Shown here in pieces: positions 17,916-26,182 of a DNA stretch of 64,000 nucleotides. The number at the start of each line of letters is the position of its first letter. Position 1 is the stretch's first letter. Source of the stretch: Nocardia brasiliensis NBRC 14402 (GTDB taxonomy: Bacteria > Actinomycetota > Actinomycetes > Mycobacteriales > Mycobacteriaceae); NCBI RefSeq assembly GCF_000308475.2, contig NZ_BAFT02000024.1, forward strand, positions 39,715-103,714, read 5' to 3'. The notes under the pieces are model-generated. The model saw nothing but the letters and a program-made list of their open reading frames with translations. It did no database searches and was not told the origin of the DNA. Position numbers and translations under genes: made by a program.

Positions 17916-19358
17916 ATGCGCATCCACACCCTCATCAGCGGGGCCGGACCCACCGGCCTCACGCTGGCCATCGACCTCGCCCGCCGCGGTATCCCGGTCC
18001 GGATCGTCGACAAGGCAGTGCGGCATCCGACCGGTTCCCGGGGCGACACCCTCCAGCCACGCACCCTCGAAGTCTTCGACGACCTCGGCATCATCGACCG
18101 CGTGCTGCGAGCCGGTGCGCCGCAGCCGATCGTCCTCGTCTACCGGGCCGGCGCCCCGGAGCGCGAACTGCGGATGACCGACCCGATACCGCCGAGTTCT
18201 GCTGTGCCTTACCCGAATCCGTGGACGCTCGGCCAATCCGACACCGAGGCGATCCTGCGCGCCCGCTTGGCCGAATTCGGTGTCGAGGTCGAACTCGCCA
18301 CGGAAACAGCAGGGTTCGCCGCGGACGACAGTGGAGTCACGGTAACTCTGGCACACGCGGGAACCACCGAAACCGTCCGAGCCGACTATCTGATCGGCGC
18401 GGACGGCGCGCACAGCCTCGCGCGCCGCACGCTCGGGATCGAATTCGACGGTTCCACAGACGAATCCACGCGTCTGCTGCTCGGCGATGTTCGCGCCGAC
18501 GCTCTCGATCACACGCACGGTCACTGTTTTGCATCCGCCGATGCGGCCATCGGGGTCGTCTTCTCGCCACTACCCGGGCGACCGCACTTCCAAGTCGGCA
18601 TGCCGCTGCCCGCCGGGATCGAACCCGGCCTCGGCCCCCTCCAAGCTGCCGTCGACACCTGCTCCGGCCGTTCCGACATCCGCCTGACCGACCTGACCTG
18701 GTGCACCGTGTGGCGTCCGAACATCCGCCTGGCCAGACGATTCCGTTCCGGCCGGGTCTTGCTGGCCGGCGACGCCGCCCACGTCCACCCGCCCACCGGC
18801 GGGCAGGGTCTCAACACCGGCGTCCAGGATTCCTACAACCTCGGCTGGAAACTCGCCACCGGTGACGACGAGCTCCTCGACACCTACGACATCGAACGCC
18901 GCGCCGTCGCGGCTGCTGTCCTCGGCCTCAGCACCGCATTGCTGCACCGGGCCACCAGCGGGGCCGAGGACGCCCACCGCCGCGACCACACGCACCAGCT
19001 CGACATCACCTACCGTGATCCCGCCGCCACCGGCACCCTCCTTCCAGGCGACCGCGCCCCCGACGCATCCGTCACCGATATCGCCGGACAGCGGCTACGG
19101 CTGTTCGACCTCTACCGCGGGCCGCAGCACACCCTTTTGTCCTTCGGTGAAACCGCGCTTTGCGCAACAGATTCCGACGTCCACGTCTGGGCGGTGCGGG
19201 GCACTGGACACCGCCCGAACGATCCAGGTATCGGCCGCCACGTCATCGACGTCGATGGTCACGCTTTCCGCGACTACGACGCTCGTCCCGGAACGCTCAT
19301 CCTCGTTCGTCCCGATGGGCATATAGCCGCGCGCACCGACCCGGCACCGTCGGGATGA
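17916..19358 (+). CDS. FAD-dependent aromatic hydroxylase (PHBH-fold monooxygenase)
   Basis: 480 residues. FAD motif GAGPTGLTLAIDLARRG at about 9-25, the DG motif YLIGADGAHSLAR, and the second FAD motif LLAGDAAHVHPPTGGQGLNT are intact. The last ~110 residues (GDRAPDASVTDIAGQRLRLF) form the thioredoxin-like C-terminal domain seen in PgaE/MhpA/phenol-hydroxylase relatives. Predicted to insert oxygen into an aromatic or polyketide-like substrate using NAD(P)H. Sitting behind the ABC/two-component set, it may inactivate the compound that the transporter exports; tetracycline- and rifampicin-type monooxygenases belong to the same fold, but the substrate cannot be told from sequence. Confidence 0.85.
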   Translation: MRIHTLISGAGPTGLTLAIDLARRGIPVRIVDKAVRHPTGSRGDTLQPRTLEVFDDLGIIDRVLRAGAPQPIVLVYRAGAPERELRMTDPIPPSSAVPYPNPWTLGQSDTEAILRARLAEFGVEVELATETAGFAADDSGVTVTLAHAGTTETVRADYLIGADGAHSLARRTLGIEFDGSTDESTRLLLGDVRADALDHTHGHCFASADAAIGVVFSPLPGRPHFQVGMPLPAGIEPGLGPLQAAVDTCSGRSDIRLTDLTWCTVWRPNIRLARRFRSGRVLLAGDAAHVHPPTGGQGLNTGVQDSYNLGWKLATGDDELLDTYDIERRAVAAAVLGLSTALLHRATSGAEDAHRRDHTHQLDITYRDPAATGTLLPGDRAPDASVTDIAGQRLRLFDLYRGPQHTLLSFGETALCATDSDVHVWAVRGTGHRPNDPGIGRHVIDVDGHAFRDYDARPGTLILVRPDGHIAARTDPAPSG

Positions 19359-19385
19359 CCCTCGGACGGTCCTGTCGCAGAGCAG

Positions 19386-20498
19386 ATGTGCAACACTGAC
19401 GCGGTGCAGCCTAAGCGCAGGATTCACTTCGTGGGCAGCTTGCCCGGACAGTTGGACACTCCAGAGAAGGCTATGGCGTTCGCCGTCGACACCGCCGGTG
19501 AATATCTGGACGGCGTGCTACCCGGTGGCGAGGCGGACCCTTATCGCGCCCAGTGGTACATCAGGCCGATCATCGACCGGCTCGACAGTATCCCGGCGCT
19601 GGCGCCCGTGCGCCGCGGGGATTGGTCGACGCTGCGTTCCCGCAACACCTTTCGGCTCAGGAAGGGCCGGTCGCTGATCGAAGCCGATCTCGACGCCGCG
19701 CTCGGCTACGCTGCGGAGACCGATCGTGCCCTCGAGGCGCTGGCGGATATGCGGCGCACCGATCCCGGACTGCGCTTTCAGGTGGGCATACCGACGCCGT
19801 TCGTCATCGGCTTCATCGCGTTCGAGGCGCGGATGCTCGTGTGGCGTCGACGTTCGGCGCAGCGCGGCGCGCGAGCCTTCCCTTATTACCGCCCGATCGT
19901 CGACGCGACTGTCCGGGAGATCGTCCGAATCCATGAGAAGTTGGGGAACAACGTCGTCTTCCAACTCGAGCTGGCCGCGGAGACGCTCATCTGTGCGCGG
20001 ATGCCCGGGGCCTTGCGGCAGGGGCCGGCCAACGCGGCAGGCCGGGCGATCGGCCGGCTCGTCGCACGGGCGCCCCACGACGCCCACTTCGGCGTCCATC
20101 TCTGCTTCGGCAGTCTCGACGACAAGCCGGCCGTGGCGCCGAGATCGGCGGCGGCGGTCGTCGATCTGGCGAACGCGATAGCCCGATACTGGCCCGCGGG
20201 AAGACATCTCGATTTCGTCCACATGCCCATCGGTGACGGCAAACAGGCGCCGGTTCGGCCGCGGTACTACGCGCCCCTGGCCCGCCTCGAACTGCCCGCC
20301 GATACGCGTGTCGCCGCCGGGCTCGCGCATGCGGCGCAGCCGCTCGCGCAGGCCCGGCAGGCACTGGCGGTCGCGGAGGCGGCCTACGGCGGGCCGTTGG
20401 ACGTTGCGGCGCCCTGCGGTCTAGGGCGCTATACGACCGTCGACCGGGCGCGATCCGCGGTCGCGCACGCGGTAGCCCTGGCGGAAACGGATCTGTGA
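19386..20498 (+). CDS. MetE/UROD-like TIM-barrel protein
   Basis: 370 residues from ATG 19386, 27 bases after the monooxygenase. The layout is that of the UROD/MetE superfamily: an opening IHFVGSLPGQLDTPEKAMAF, FQVGIPTPF (barrel strand), HFGVHLCFGSLDDKP in the metal/substrate region, LDFVHMPIGDG, and a final APCGLGRYTTVDRA that corresponds to the PDCGL-type zinc-Cys strand of MetE. The Cys is present, but flanking residues differ, so a methyl-transferring role is only a guess. Family assignment is moderate. Confidence 0.55.
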   Translation: MCNTDAVQPKRRIHFVGSLPGQLDTPEKAMAFAVDTAGEYLDGVLPGGEADPYRAQWYIRPIIDRLDSIPALAPVRRGDWSTLRSRNTFRLRKGRSLIEADLDAALGYAAETDRALEALADMRRTDPGLRFQVGIPTPFVIGFIAFEARMLVWRRRSAQRGARAFPYYRPIVDATVREIVRIHEKLGNNVVFQLELAAETLICARMPGALRQGPANAAGRAIGRLVARAPHDAHFGVHLCFGSLDDKPAVAPRSAAAVVDLANAIARYWPAGRHLDFVHMPIGDGKQAPVRPRYYAPLARLELPADTRVAAGLAHAAQPLAQARQALAVAEAAYGGPLDVAAPCGLGRYTTVDRARSAVAHAVALAETDL

Positions 20499-20839
20499 AA
20501 CGGTCTTTGGTCACAGTGGCCTTTGTCGGACGTCGCCGACCGAGGTGAACATGCACGGACATGGTGCACACCGTGACGTTCCGAGTGCAGTCCGGACCGC
20601 GGCGAAAGCCGCAGTCGCGCGCCGAGATCCGGTTGCCGGGTCGGCGAAATCGGCGTATATCGGGCTGTCGGTTGCGTCGCGAACACCGTTGTGCCGGAGC
20701 GCGGTTCGCTCCGGCACAGACCGAAGGGCCGGTTTGAAAGGGGCGCTACGGGGTACGGCGCCACGAATTCCAACACATCCGCGCGCCAGATCCGTGGAGG
20801 AGCACACGCCTGCGGGGGTGATCGGCTACGGTTACACCC
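20499..20839. other. Intergenic region with strong hairpins upstream of the DUF574 gene
   Basis: About 340 bases. It contains a GNRA-loop hairpin GCGGC-GAAA-GCCGC (20599-20612) and the 11-base perfect hairpin at 20691-20717. No gene is convincing here. Confidence 0.5.
20691..20717. terminator. Perfect 11-base hairpin, terminator-like
   Basis: GTGCCGGAGCG-5-CGCTCCGGCAC is a perfect stem followed by no T-tract. It stands 193 bases past the MetE-like gene and 123 bases before the DUF574 start. It could be a Rho-independent terminator of actinobacterial type or a structured leader. Confidence 0.5.
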
Positions 20840-21652
20840 GTGGTCGAAGCAACTGAAGGGCCTGCGCCGGAGAACGACCGAAAGCCGGAACCGTTCGACC
20901 CCGGCGCGCTGAACTCTGCGCGGGTGTACGACTACCTATTGGGTGGGAAGGACTATCGCGAGGTCGACGAAGACATGGGCAACGAAATGCTCACTCGCGC
21001 ACCCGAAATCAAGACTGTGGCGTGGTTCGCCCGCAGCTTCATGCTCAAGGCGGTCCAGATGGCCGCCGATGCCGGCATCCGGCAGTTCATCGATCTCGGC
21101 TCGGGTATCCCGACCTCGCCCAACGTGCACGAGGCGGCACGCGAGATCGAGCCTTCGGCGCAGGTGGTGTATGTCGACTACGACCCGGTCGTGCACGCCC
21201 ACTGTGACGCGCTGCTGGCCGGCCCGCGCGGCGTCACAGCACTATTGGGCGACATTCGCCATCCCGACGAGATCTTCGATCAGCTGAAGAACCAGACCCT
21301 GATCGATTTCAATGAGCCCGTGGCCATCACCATCATCGGTGTGCTGCACTACGTGATGGACGAAGAGCACCCCGCCGGTATCATCGCCGCCCTCCGTGAC
21401 CGGTTGGCGCCGGGCAGTTTGCTGGCGATCACGCACGGGTCCACCTCGTCCGCCCCCGAGGTACTCGAGGTGCTCACGGCTACCAAGAACACGTCCGCCC
21501 AGGTCTGCTTCCGGCCCCCGGCGCAGACGGAAGCCTTCTTGGACGGCTTCGAACTGCTCGAACCCGGCGTGGTCCCGGTGCAGGAGTGGCTGCGCCCCGA
21601 CTTGCCGAAAACCCGGATGATCATGGACGCCGCCATCGGCCGCAAACCCTGA
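20840..21652 (+). CDS. DUF574 SAM-dependent methyltransferase (Methyltransf_19)
   Basis: 270 residues from GTG 20840. The signature SARVYDYLLGGKDYREVDED is diagnostic of the DUF574 family, followed by motif I FIDLGSGIPTSPNVHE, VVYVDYDPVVHAH (acidic ribose-binding end) and VLHYVMDEEHPAGI. Actinomycetes carry many copies; substrates are unknown. No clear ribosome site precedes the start, so the transcript may be leaderless. Confidence 0.9.
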   Translation: MVEATEGPAPENDRKPEPFDPGALNSARVYDYLLGGKDYREVDEDMGNEMLTRAPEIKTVAWFARSFMLKAVQMAADAGIRQFIDLGSGIPTSPNVHEAAREIEPSAQVVYVDYDPVVHAHCDALLAGPRGVTALLGDIRHPDEIFDQLKNQTLIDFNEPVAITIIGVLHYVMDEEHPAGIIAALRDRLAPGSLLAITHGSTSSAPEVLEVLTATKNTSAQVCFRPPAQTEAFLDGFELLEPGVVPVQEWLRPDLPKTRMIMDAAIGRKP

Positions 21653-21760
21653 GAATCCGGCAGGAACAGGAGTAATGTCGGGTACGCCAATTTGTTGTTG
21701 GCCGCCTGCACATTCGAGCGTGCATCAGGTGCTGTCCCAGTCGATCAAGAGGATGAAATA

Positions 21761-22240
21761 ATGAAGACCCTCACAACTGTCGCTGGTGTCGTGTCGTCGA
21801 TCATGACGGTCGCCGTGGTCACGACCGGTGCCTCGGTTGTCAATGCCCCTCTCGCCGCCGCGTCGCCGGGGGATCTCGTCACCGCCGATGTCCCGACCGT
21901 GAACGAACTCGACGACCAGGTCGCGTTCCTGATCGAGCTGCCCGGCTCCGACGAGGCCAAGGCCGCCCATATGGAAGGCGGCATGCGGGCGGTCGTGGTT
22001 GCCCGCACCCTGTACAACATCGGCTGGTATCGGGCTCCGCGCGGGTCGAACGAGATCACCGGTCCGGAAACCCACGAGGGCAACGTGCACACCGCCATGT
22101 TGCGCAGCAAGTCGGCGGGACAGCCGGATCTTGTTGCGCGCGTGGTCTGGAAGCGGATCGACGGTGTCTGGAAGCTGTCCAACAGTTCCGTCTGCGAGGG
22201 CGTCAAGGCCGTCGGGCTGGCCATGGGCTGCGACTTCTGA
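21761..22240 (+). CDS. Secreted MTB12-like low-molecular-weight antigen
   Basis: 159 residues from ATG 21761 (AAGAGGA 9 bases upstream; the frame is open further up from 21692). Signal peptide about 1-35 ending in AAAS. The mature part has the MTB12/CFP-2 layout: DVPTVNELDDQVAFL, an acidic Lys/Glu segment ending in EGGMRAV, two central strands, and VWKRIDGVWKLSNSS. Two Cys residues near the end could form a disulfide. Probably a small NTF2-like extracellular protein; function unknown. An ABC transporter pair follows by 16 bases. Confidence 0.65.
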   Translation: MKTLTTVAGVVSSIMTVAVVTTGASVVNAPLAAASPGDLVTADVPTVNELDDQVAFLIELPGSDEAKAAHMEGGMRAVVVARTLYNIGWYRAPRGSNEITGPETHEGNVHTAMLRSKSAGQPDLVARVVWKRIDGVWKLSNSSVCEGVKAVGLAMGCDF

Positions 22241-22256
22241 TCGGCCGCCGCGCGCC

Positions 22257-22994
22257 GTGATCGAAATCCGTGACCTCACCCTGGGCTATCCAGGGGTCAC
22301 CGTCCTCGAGGTCCCCGAACTGAGCGTGGCAGACGGGGCACTCACCTATCTCATCGGTCTCAACGGCACCGGCAAAACCACGCTGCTGCGGTGCATCTGC
22401 GGCGTCATCACGCCCGCTGTCGGTACGGTCCGGGTCGACGACACCGTCGTCCGGGCCCACCACAGCACACCGGCCTCGCTCGGCATGCACCTCAACTACC
22501 GAGCCTTCGACCCGCGCCACACCGCGCGTCGGCACCTGCGCTGGATCGCGAGGGCCCGTGGACTGCGCACCGGCCGGGTCGACGACGTCCTCGAGCTCGT
22601 CGATCTCGTCCGGGTCGCCGACCGACGGCTGGGGCACTATTCGCTCGGCATGCTGCAACGGGTCGGCATCGCCGCCGCACTGCTCTCCGAGCCGCAGACC
22701 CTGCTGCTCGACGAACCGCTCAACGGCCTCGACATCGCGGGTATCCGCTGGATCCGCGGACTGCTGCGCGACCTCGCCGATGCGGGGACGTGCGTCCTGG
22801 TCGCCACCCACCTGCTCGATGAGGTCGAACGCAACGCCGATCACATCGTCATCATCGGAAACGGACGCGTTTTGGCCGACCAGCCGTTCGCCCACCTCAT
22901 GAACACCCTGGAGCCCGGCGAGGCCGGCCTCGAAGACGCCTACCTGCGCATCGCCGGCTTGCCCACCGAACTCCCGTCGGGAGTGACGCCATGA
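22257..22994 (+). CDS. ABC transporter ATP-binding protein
   Basis: 245 residues from GTG 22257. Walker A GLNGTGKTTLL, signature YSLGMLQRVG, Walker B TLLLDEPLNGLD and H-loop VATHLLDE are intact. Shorter than the ATPase at 14413 and lacking its C-terminal extension. No separate ribosome site is seen before the GTG, so it may depend on the MTB12-like gene. Stop overlaps the permease start by 4 bases. Confidence 0.92.
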   Translation: MIEIRDLTLGYPGVTVLEVPELSVADGALTYLIGLNGTGKTTLLRCICGVITPAVGTVRVDDTVVRAHHSTPASLGMHLNYRAFDPRHTARRHLRWIARARGLRTGRVDDVLELVDLVRVADRRLGHYSLGMLQRVGIAAALLSEPQTLLLDEPLNGLDIAGIRWIRGLLRDLADAGTCVLVATHLLDEVERNADHIVIIGNGRVLADQPFAHLMNTLEPGEAGLEDAYLRIAGLPTELPSGVTP

Positions 22995-23830
22995 GCGGCC
23001 CCGGCCCGGCCACCCTGATCCGCCGCGGCATCGCCGCCGAATGGACCCGCACCGCGGGACGCAGCTTCCTGTGGACCGTGTCCGTCCCCCTCACCTTCGC
23101 GCTGCCGCTGATCGTCACCTTCGCGATCGCCGCTGTCGCAGAACGACTCGCCGACCTCCCCGGGCAGAGCTATGTGGCCACGGTCTCCACCACCAACTCC
23201 GTGTACTGGGTGATCACCCTGTCCGTGTCGGTCATGATGGTCACCGCCGCCTACGCCCACGCCACCCAATGGCGCGGTCAGACAAGCGATCTCAACTCCT
23301 TCCTGTTTCCCCGGTCCTGGACGGTCGCATTGGCCCGGTGGATGTACTACGGCGTCATCACGGCGATAGCGACGACGGTGCTGCTCGTCGTCGTCATGGT
23401 CACGCTGCCCGCTCAATTCCCCAAAATCTATGGGGCGGTGGACATCACGGATGCCGCCGGGATCCGGTTCCTCTGGACCGTCCCGAGCTACGCGTTCGCC
23501 GCATGTGGTGTGGGCATCGCGGTCGGATCGGTGATCCGTACCCCGTCCGCCGCCATTGCCGTCCTGCTGTTCTGGGTCTATGTCGCCGAGAACTCCGTCA
23601 ATCTGCTACCGCACGGCCTCACCCTGCAGGCGTACGCCCCGTTCCTCAACGCCGTCGCCGCCACCGGCCAGGAGGTCGCCTTCCTCCCGCGCTTCGGCCG
23701 TAACGGATCTCTGCTCTATTTCGTCGTCGTCGCCGCGATCCTTTTCGTCGTCACGGCCGCCCTGCCGATCCTGCTTCGCCGCGTGTCCGGACAGCGCAGA
23801 ACGACGCTCACCAAATCGAGTGCACCCTGA
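22991..23830 (+). CDS. ABC transporter permease
   Basis: 279 residues with six membrane helices (FALPLIVTFAIAAVAERLAD, SVYWVITLSVSVMMVTAAYA, VITAIATTVLLVVVMVTLPA and later). The MTAAYAHATQWRGQTSDLNS stretch is the ABC-2 loop after helix 2. Partners the ATPase at 22257. Unlike the first ABC pair it has no linked two-component system. Confidence 0.85.
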   Translation: MSGPGPATLIRRGIAAEWTRTAGRSFLWTVSVPLTFALPLIVTFAIAAVAERLADLPGQSYVATVSTTNSVYWVITLSVSVMMVTAAYAHATQWRGQTSDLNSFLFPRSWTVALARWMYYGVITAIATTVLLVVVMVTLPAQFPKIYGAVDITDAAGIRFLWTVPSYAFAACGVGIAVGSVIRTPSAAIAVLLFWVYVAENSVNLLPHGLTLQAYAPFLNAVAATGQEVAFLPRFGRNGSLLYFVVVAAILFVVTAALPILLRRVSGQRRTTLTKSSAP

Positions 23831-24447
23831 GCTGAGCGTGGTGGCTACGGCGTCGATTGTTCGACCGGGCTCTGTCTCGAAGTCCCATGCGCGCGTGCCT
23901 AGTTCGGTGTACCTGCCGCGGGAGTTACCGGGATAGTGCTGAGCACGTCGTGTGCCGTACCCGGCTGTAGGTGCACGTCAGGTGTATGAGGCGGGTTCCA
24001 GCGTGGTCATCTGGCTGTGGTGGCGTCTCGAGCGGCTTGGGAAAGAGAGGGCGGTTGGGGAGCGGACCGGTTGGTCTGGACCAAGCGACAGATAGGTTGA
24101 GGGTCACAGAGGTTTCCTACTGCTCACAGGGGCTACAGCTGCTGTGAACCGTACGGAAGGTCTGTGACCCCGCGACTCACCCACCAAACACGCCGAGCCA
24201 CAACGCCACCCACCCGAAACCGCTGACACCTCGTCAAGGAACTCTCGAAACAGCACCACAGCCAGACGACCACGCCGGAACCCCACCTTCACGCACCCGA
24301 CATGCGCCTAAAGCCGGGCACGGCACCTGACGCGCCCAGCACCATCCCTGTAACTCCCGCGGCAGGCACGCCAACCTGAGCAAGTCACACCTCGGCAGCC
24401 AGCCAACAAGCCCAAACGCGAGCAAACCAAGCGACAGAAGACAGAAC
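23831..24447. other. Long gene-free region between convergent genes
   Basis: About 617 bases between the ABC permease and the leftward P450 gene. Short ORFs here lack protein character. The only structure is the nested inverted repeat at 24101-24170. From 24200 to 24440 the plus strand is strongly C/A-biased, unlike coding DNA of this genome. Confidence 0.6.
24101..24170. repeat. Nested inverted repeats built on TCACAG
   Basis: Outer arms GGGTCACAGA (24101-24110) and TCTGTGACCC (24161-24170) are perfectly complementary, and pairing continues inward through TTTCC/GGAA with small bulges. Inside lies a second pair, TCACAG (24124-24129) and CTGTGA (24142-24147). The whole can fold as one long branched stem-loop, or serve as four TCACAG half-sites. 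It may be a bidirectional terminator for the convergent genes or an RNA element. Confidence 0.6.
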
Positions 24448-25755
24448 CTAGCCGGAGACCGGACGAACCTCGAGCGGAAGCCTTTTCATCACCGGGATCG
24501 GTCCCATGGCTCGCCCGGGCTTCTTGATCGGGACGGCCTGGAACTCCCACTTCGACAGCAGACTGAAGAGCGTGGTTTGCAGTGCCATCCAGGCGAAGTT
24601 ATTGCCGATGCACATCTGCTTGCCCATGCTGAACGGAGCGAAGCTTCGATGTTTCACCCCGGCGGCCGACCACCGGTCGGGGTCGAAAACGTCCGGATCG
24701 GGAAAGATGTTCGGGTTGCGGTGAATGGCCGCGAGGCTGTAGCCGATATCGGTTCCGGCGGGGAATTCGAAACCGTCGAGTTCGACCGTGGTGACGCTGC
24801 GCCTGGTCTGCAGCAGTGCCGAATGAGATCGGGTGACCTCGTTCAGGAACTGGTTCAGGTAGTCGAGTTTATCGAGGCTGCCGGGACTGAAATCGCCTGC
24901 GGCAGAGATCTCTTCCTGCAGTCTCGAAGCCACCGCGGGATGCTGTCCCAGCTCGTACATCGTCCAGGTCAGCGTGGCGGTCAGGGCGTCGATACCGCCG
25001 AAGAGCACCGTCATCGCCTGCTCCACCAGGAACTCGTCACCACGCTGTGCGGCCTCCGGCGAGTCCAGCAGGATATCGATCAGGTCGTTGCGGCGGACAC
25101 CACTGGCCCGGCGCGCGACCAGCCGCTCCCGGCAGAAGCCGCGCAGTCGCGCTCCTCCCGACCGGAAGTTACGGTTCACCGGCAATGGCAGGCTGGCTAC
25201 TCGTTTCGGCAAGATGCTGCCCACGATGGCGCCGGCGCCGATATCGTTGATCAGACCCGAGATGAGTTGGATGTCTTCGTCACTGGGTTCGTGCGAGAAC
25301 ATGGACCCCAGCAGGTCGGTGATGACCAAACGCAGCAGGACGGAAGTGAACTCGACGACCTGGCCCGACTGCCACGAATCCGCCAGCGCATCCGCGTTAC
25401 GCTTCATGATGTACGCGTAGCTTTCCAGCTCGGCGCGATGGAACGCGGGCTGGAGCATGCGACGAATATCATTGTGCTCTTGGCCGTCCGCGACGATGAA
25501 CGATTCCCCGAATATGAGACGAATGCGTTCGAAGAGGAGCCCGCGCTCGTAGGTGCTGGAATTCTCGATCAACACCTTGTGCAGTAGTTCGAAATCGGTG
25601 ATGACGTAGACGACACGGCTGCCGATATCGACCCGGGCTATCTTTCCGACGCTGGACAGATCCACCATGAACTGGACCGGGTCGCGCACCAACCGCCAAC
25701 CGTGTCCGACAACAGGCAAACGTCCGGGACCGCACGGGACGTCACGAAGGTCCAC
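24448..25755 (-). CDS. Cytochrome P450
   Basis: 435 residues from GTG 25755 (GAAAGGG ~11 bases upstream). I-helix oxygen-binding motif FGGIDALTATLTW, K-helix ExxR as NEVTR, and haem loop FSMGKQMCIGNN with ligand Cys382. The proline-rich opening CGPGRLPVVGHG and the long meander place it among the larger P450s of membrane/lipid-substrate type rather than the short CYP107-like class. Substrate unknown. Convergent with the ABC permease; no ferredoxin gene is adjacent. Confidence 0.92.
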   Translation of the reverse strand: MDLRDVPCGPGRLPVVGHGWRLVRDPVQFMVDLSSVGKIARVDIGSRVVYVITDFELLHKVLIENSSTYERGLLFERIRLIFGESFIVADGQEHNDIRRMLQPAFHRAELESYAYIMKRNADALADSWQSGQVVEFTSVLLRLVITDLLGSMFSHEPSDEDIQLISGLINDIGAGAIVGSILPKRVASLPLPVNRNFRSGGARLRGFCRERLVARRASGVRRNDLIDILLDSPEAAQRGDEFLVEQAMTVLFGGIDALTATLTWTMYELGQHPAVASRLQEEISAAGDFSPGSLDKLDYLNQFLNEVTRSHSALLQTRRSVTTVELDGFEFPAGTDIGYSLAAIHRNPNIFPDPDVFDPDRWSAAGVKHRSFAPFSMGKQMCIGNNFAWMALQTTLFSLLSKWEFQAVPIKKPGRAMGPIPVMKRLPLEVRPVSG

Positions 25756-26182
25756 TGTGTCTTGCCCTTTCTTTCGGTAGGTCCAAGGTCGAGGACTTCG
25801 GCGGATCCGGCCGCTCTCGCTGAGGCCCGCTGTCGATCAACACGTTACCTTAGCTCGGATTTCCCTGACGGCGGGGGCGACAAGCGAAAACGTTTGTCCT
25901 ACTGCGATCGTCGCCGACGCGGACGCGTTGTTCGGCTCCCCGCGACGTCCCGATCCGAGCCGCGTTATGGAGGGCGACACACTGAACTGTTACCTGTTCG
26001 GACTTGCGGCGGAACGATTTACGCGATAACAGCGCCGAACAATGGCGCGGCGGAAGAATTCGCCGTGATGGCCACGTCGAGTCCGGAGCCGGTAGGCGCT
26101 TCCGGCGTTTACCACGCCGCGTGCGCGACTTTCACACCAGCGCAATAGGTTCCGCCGATCGGGCGTGCGAGCGCGGAGTCGT
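25756..26182. other. Intergenic region between the P450 and PucR genes
   Basis: About 427 bases upstream of the P450 gene and downstream of the PucR gene (both leftward). It holds the imperfect inverted repeat at 25879-25898. Short ORFs look like noise. Confidence 0.5.
25879..25898. promoter_or_regulatory. Imperfect inverted repeat GACAAGCG-AAAA-CGTTTGTC
   Basis: Seven of eight bases pair across an AAAA spacer, ~125 bases upstream of the P450 start. A plausible operator for the P450 gene; the protein that binds is unknown. Confidence 0.35.

Noticed and set aside
24104..24550. Short ORFs of 60-80 codons in the gap before the P450 gene
   Set aside because: No ribosome sites, biased composition and no recognisable features; the region is better explained as non-coding.
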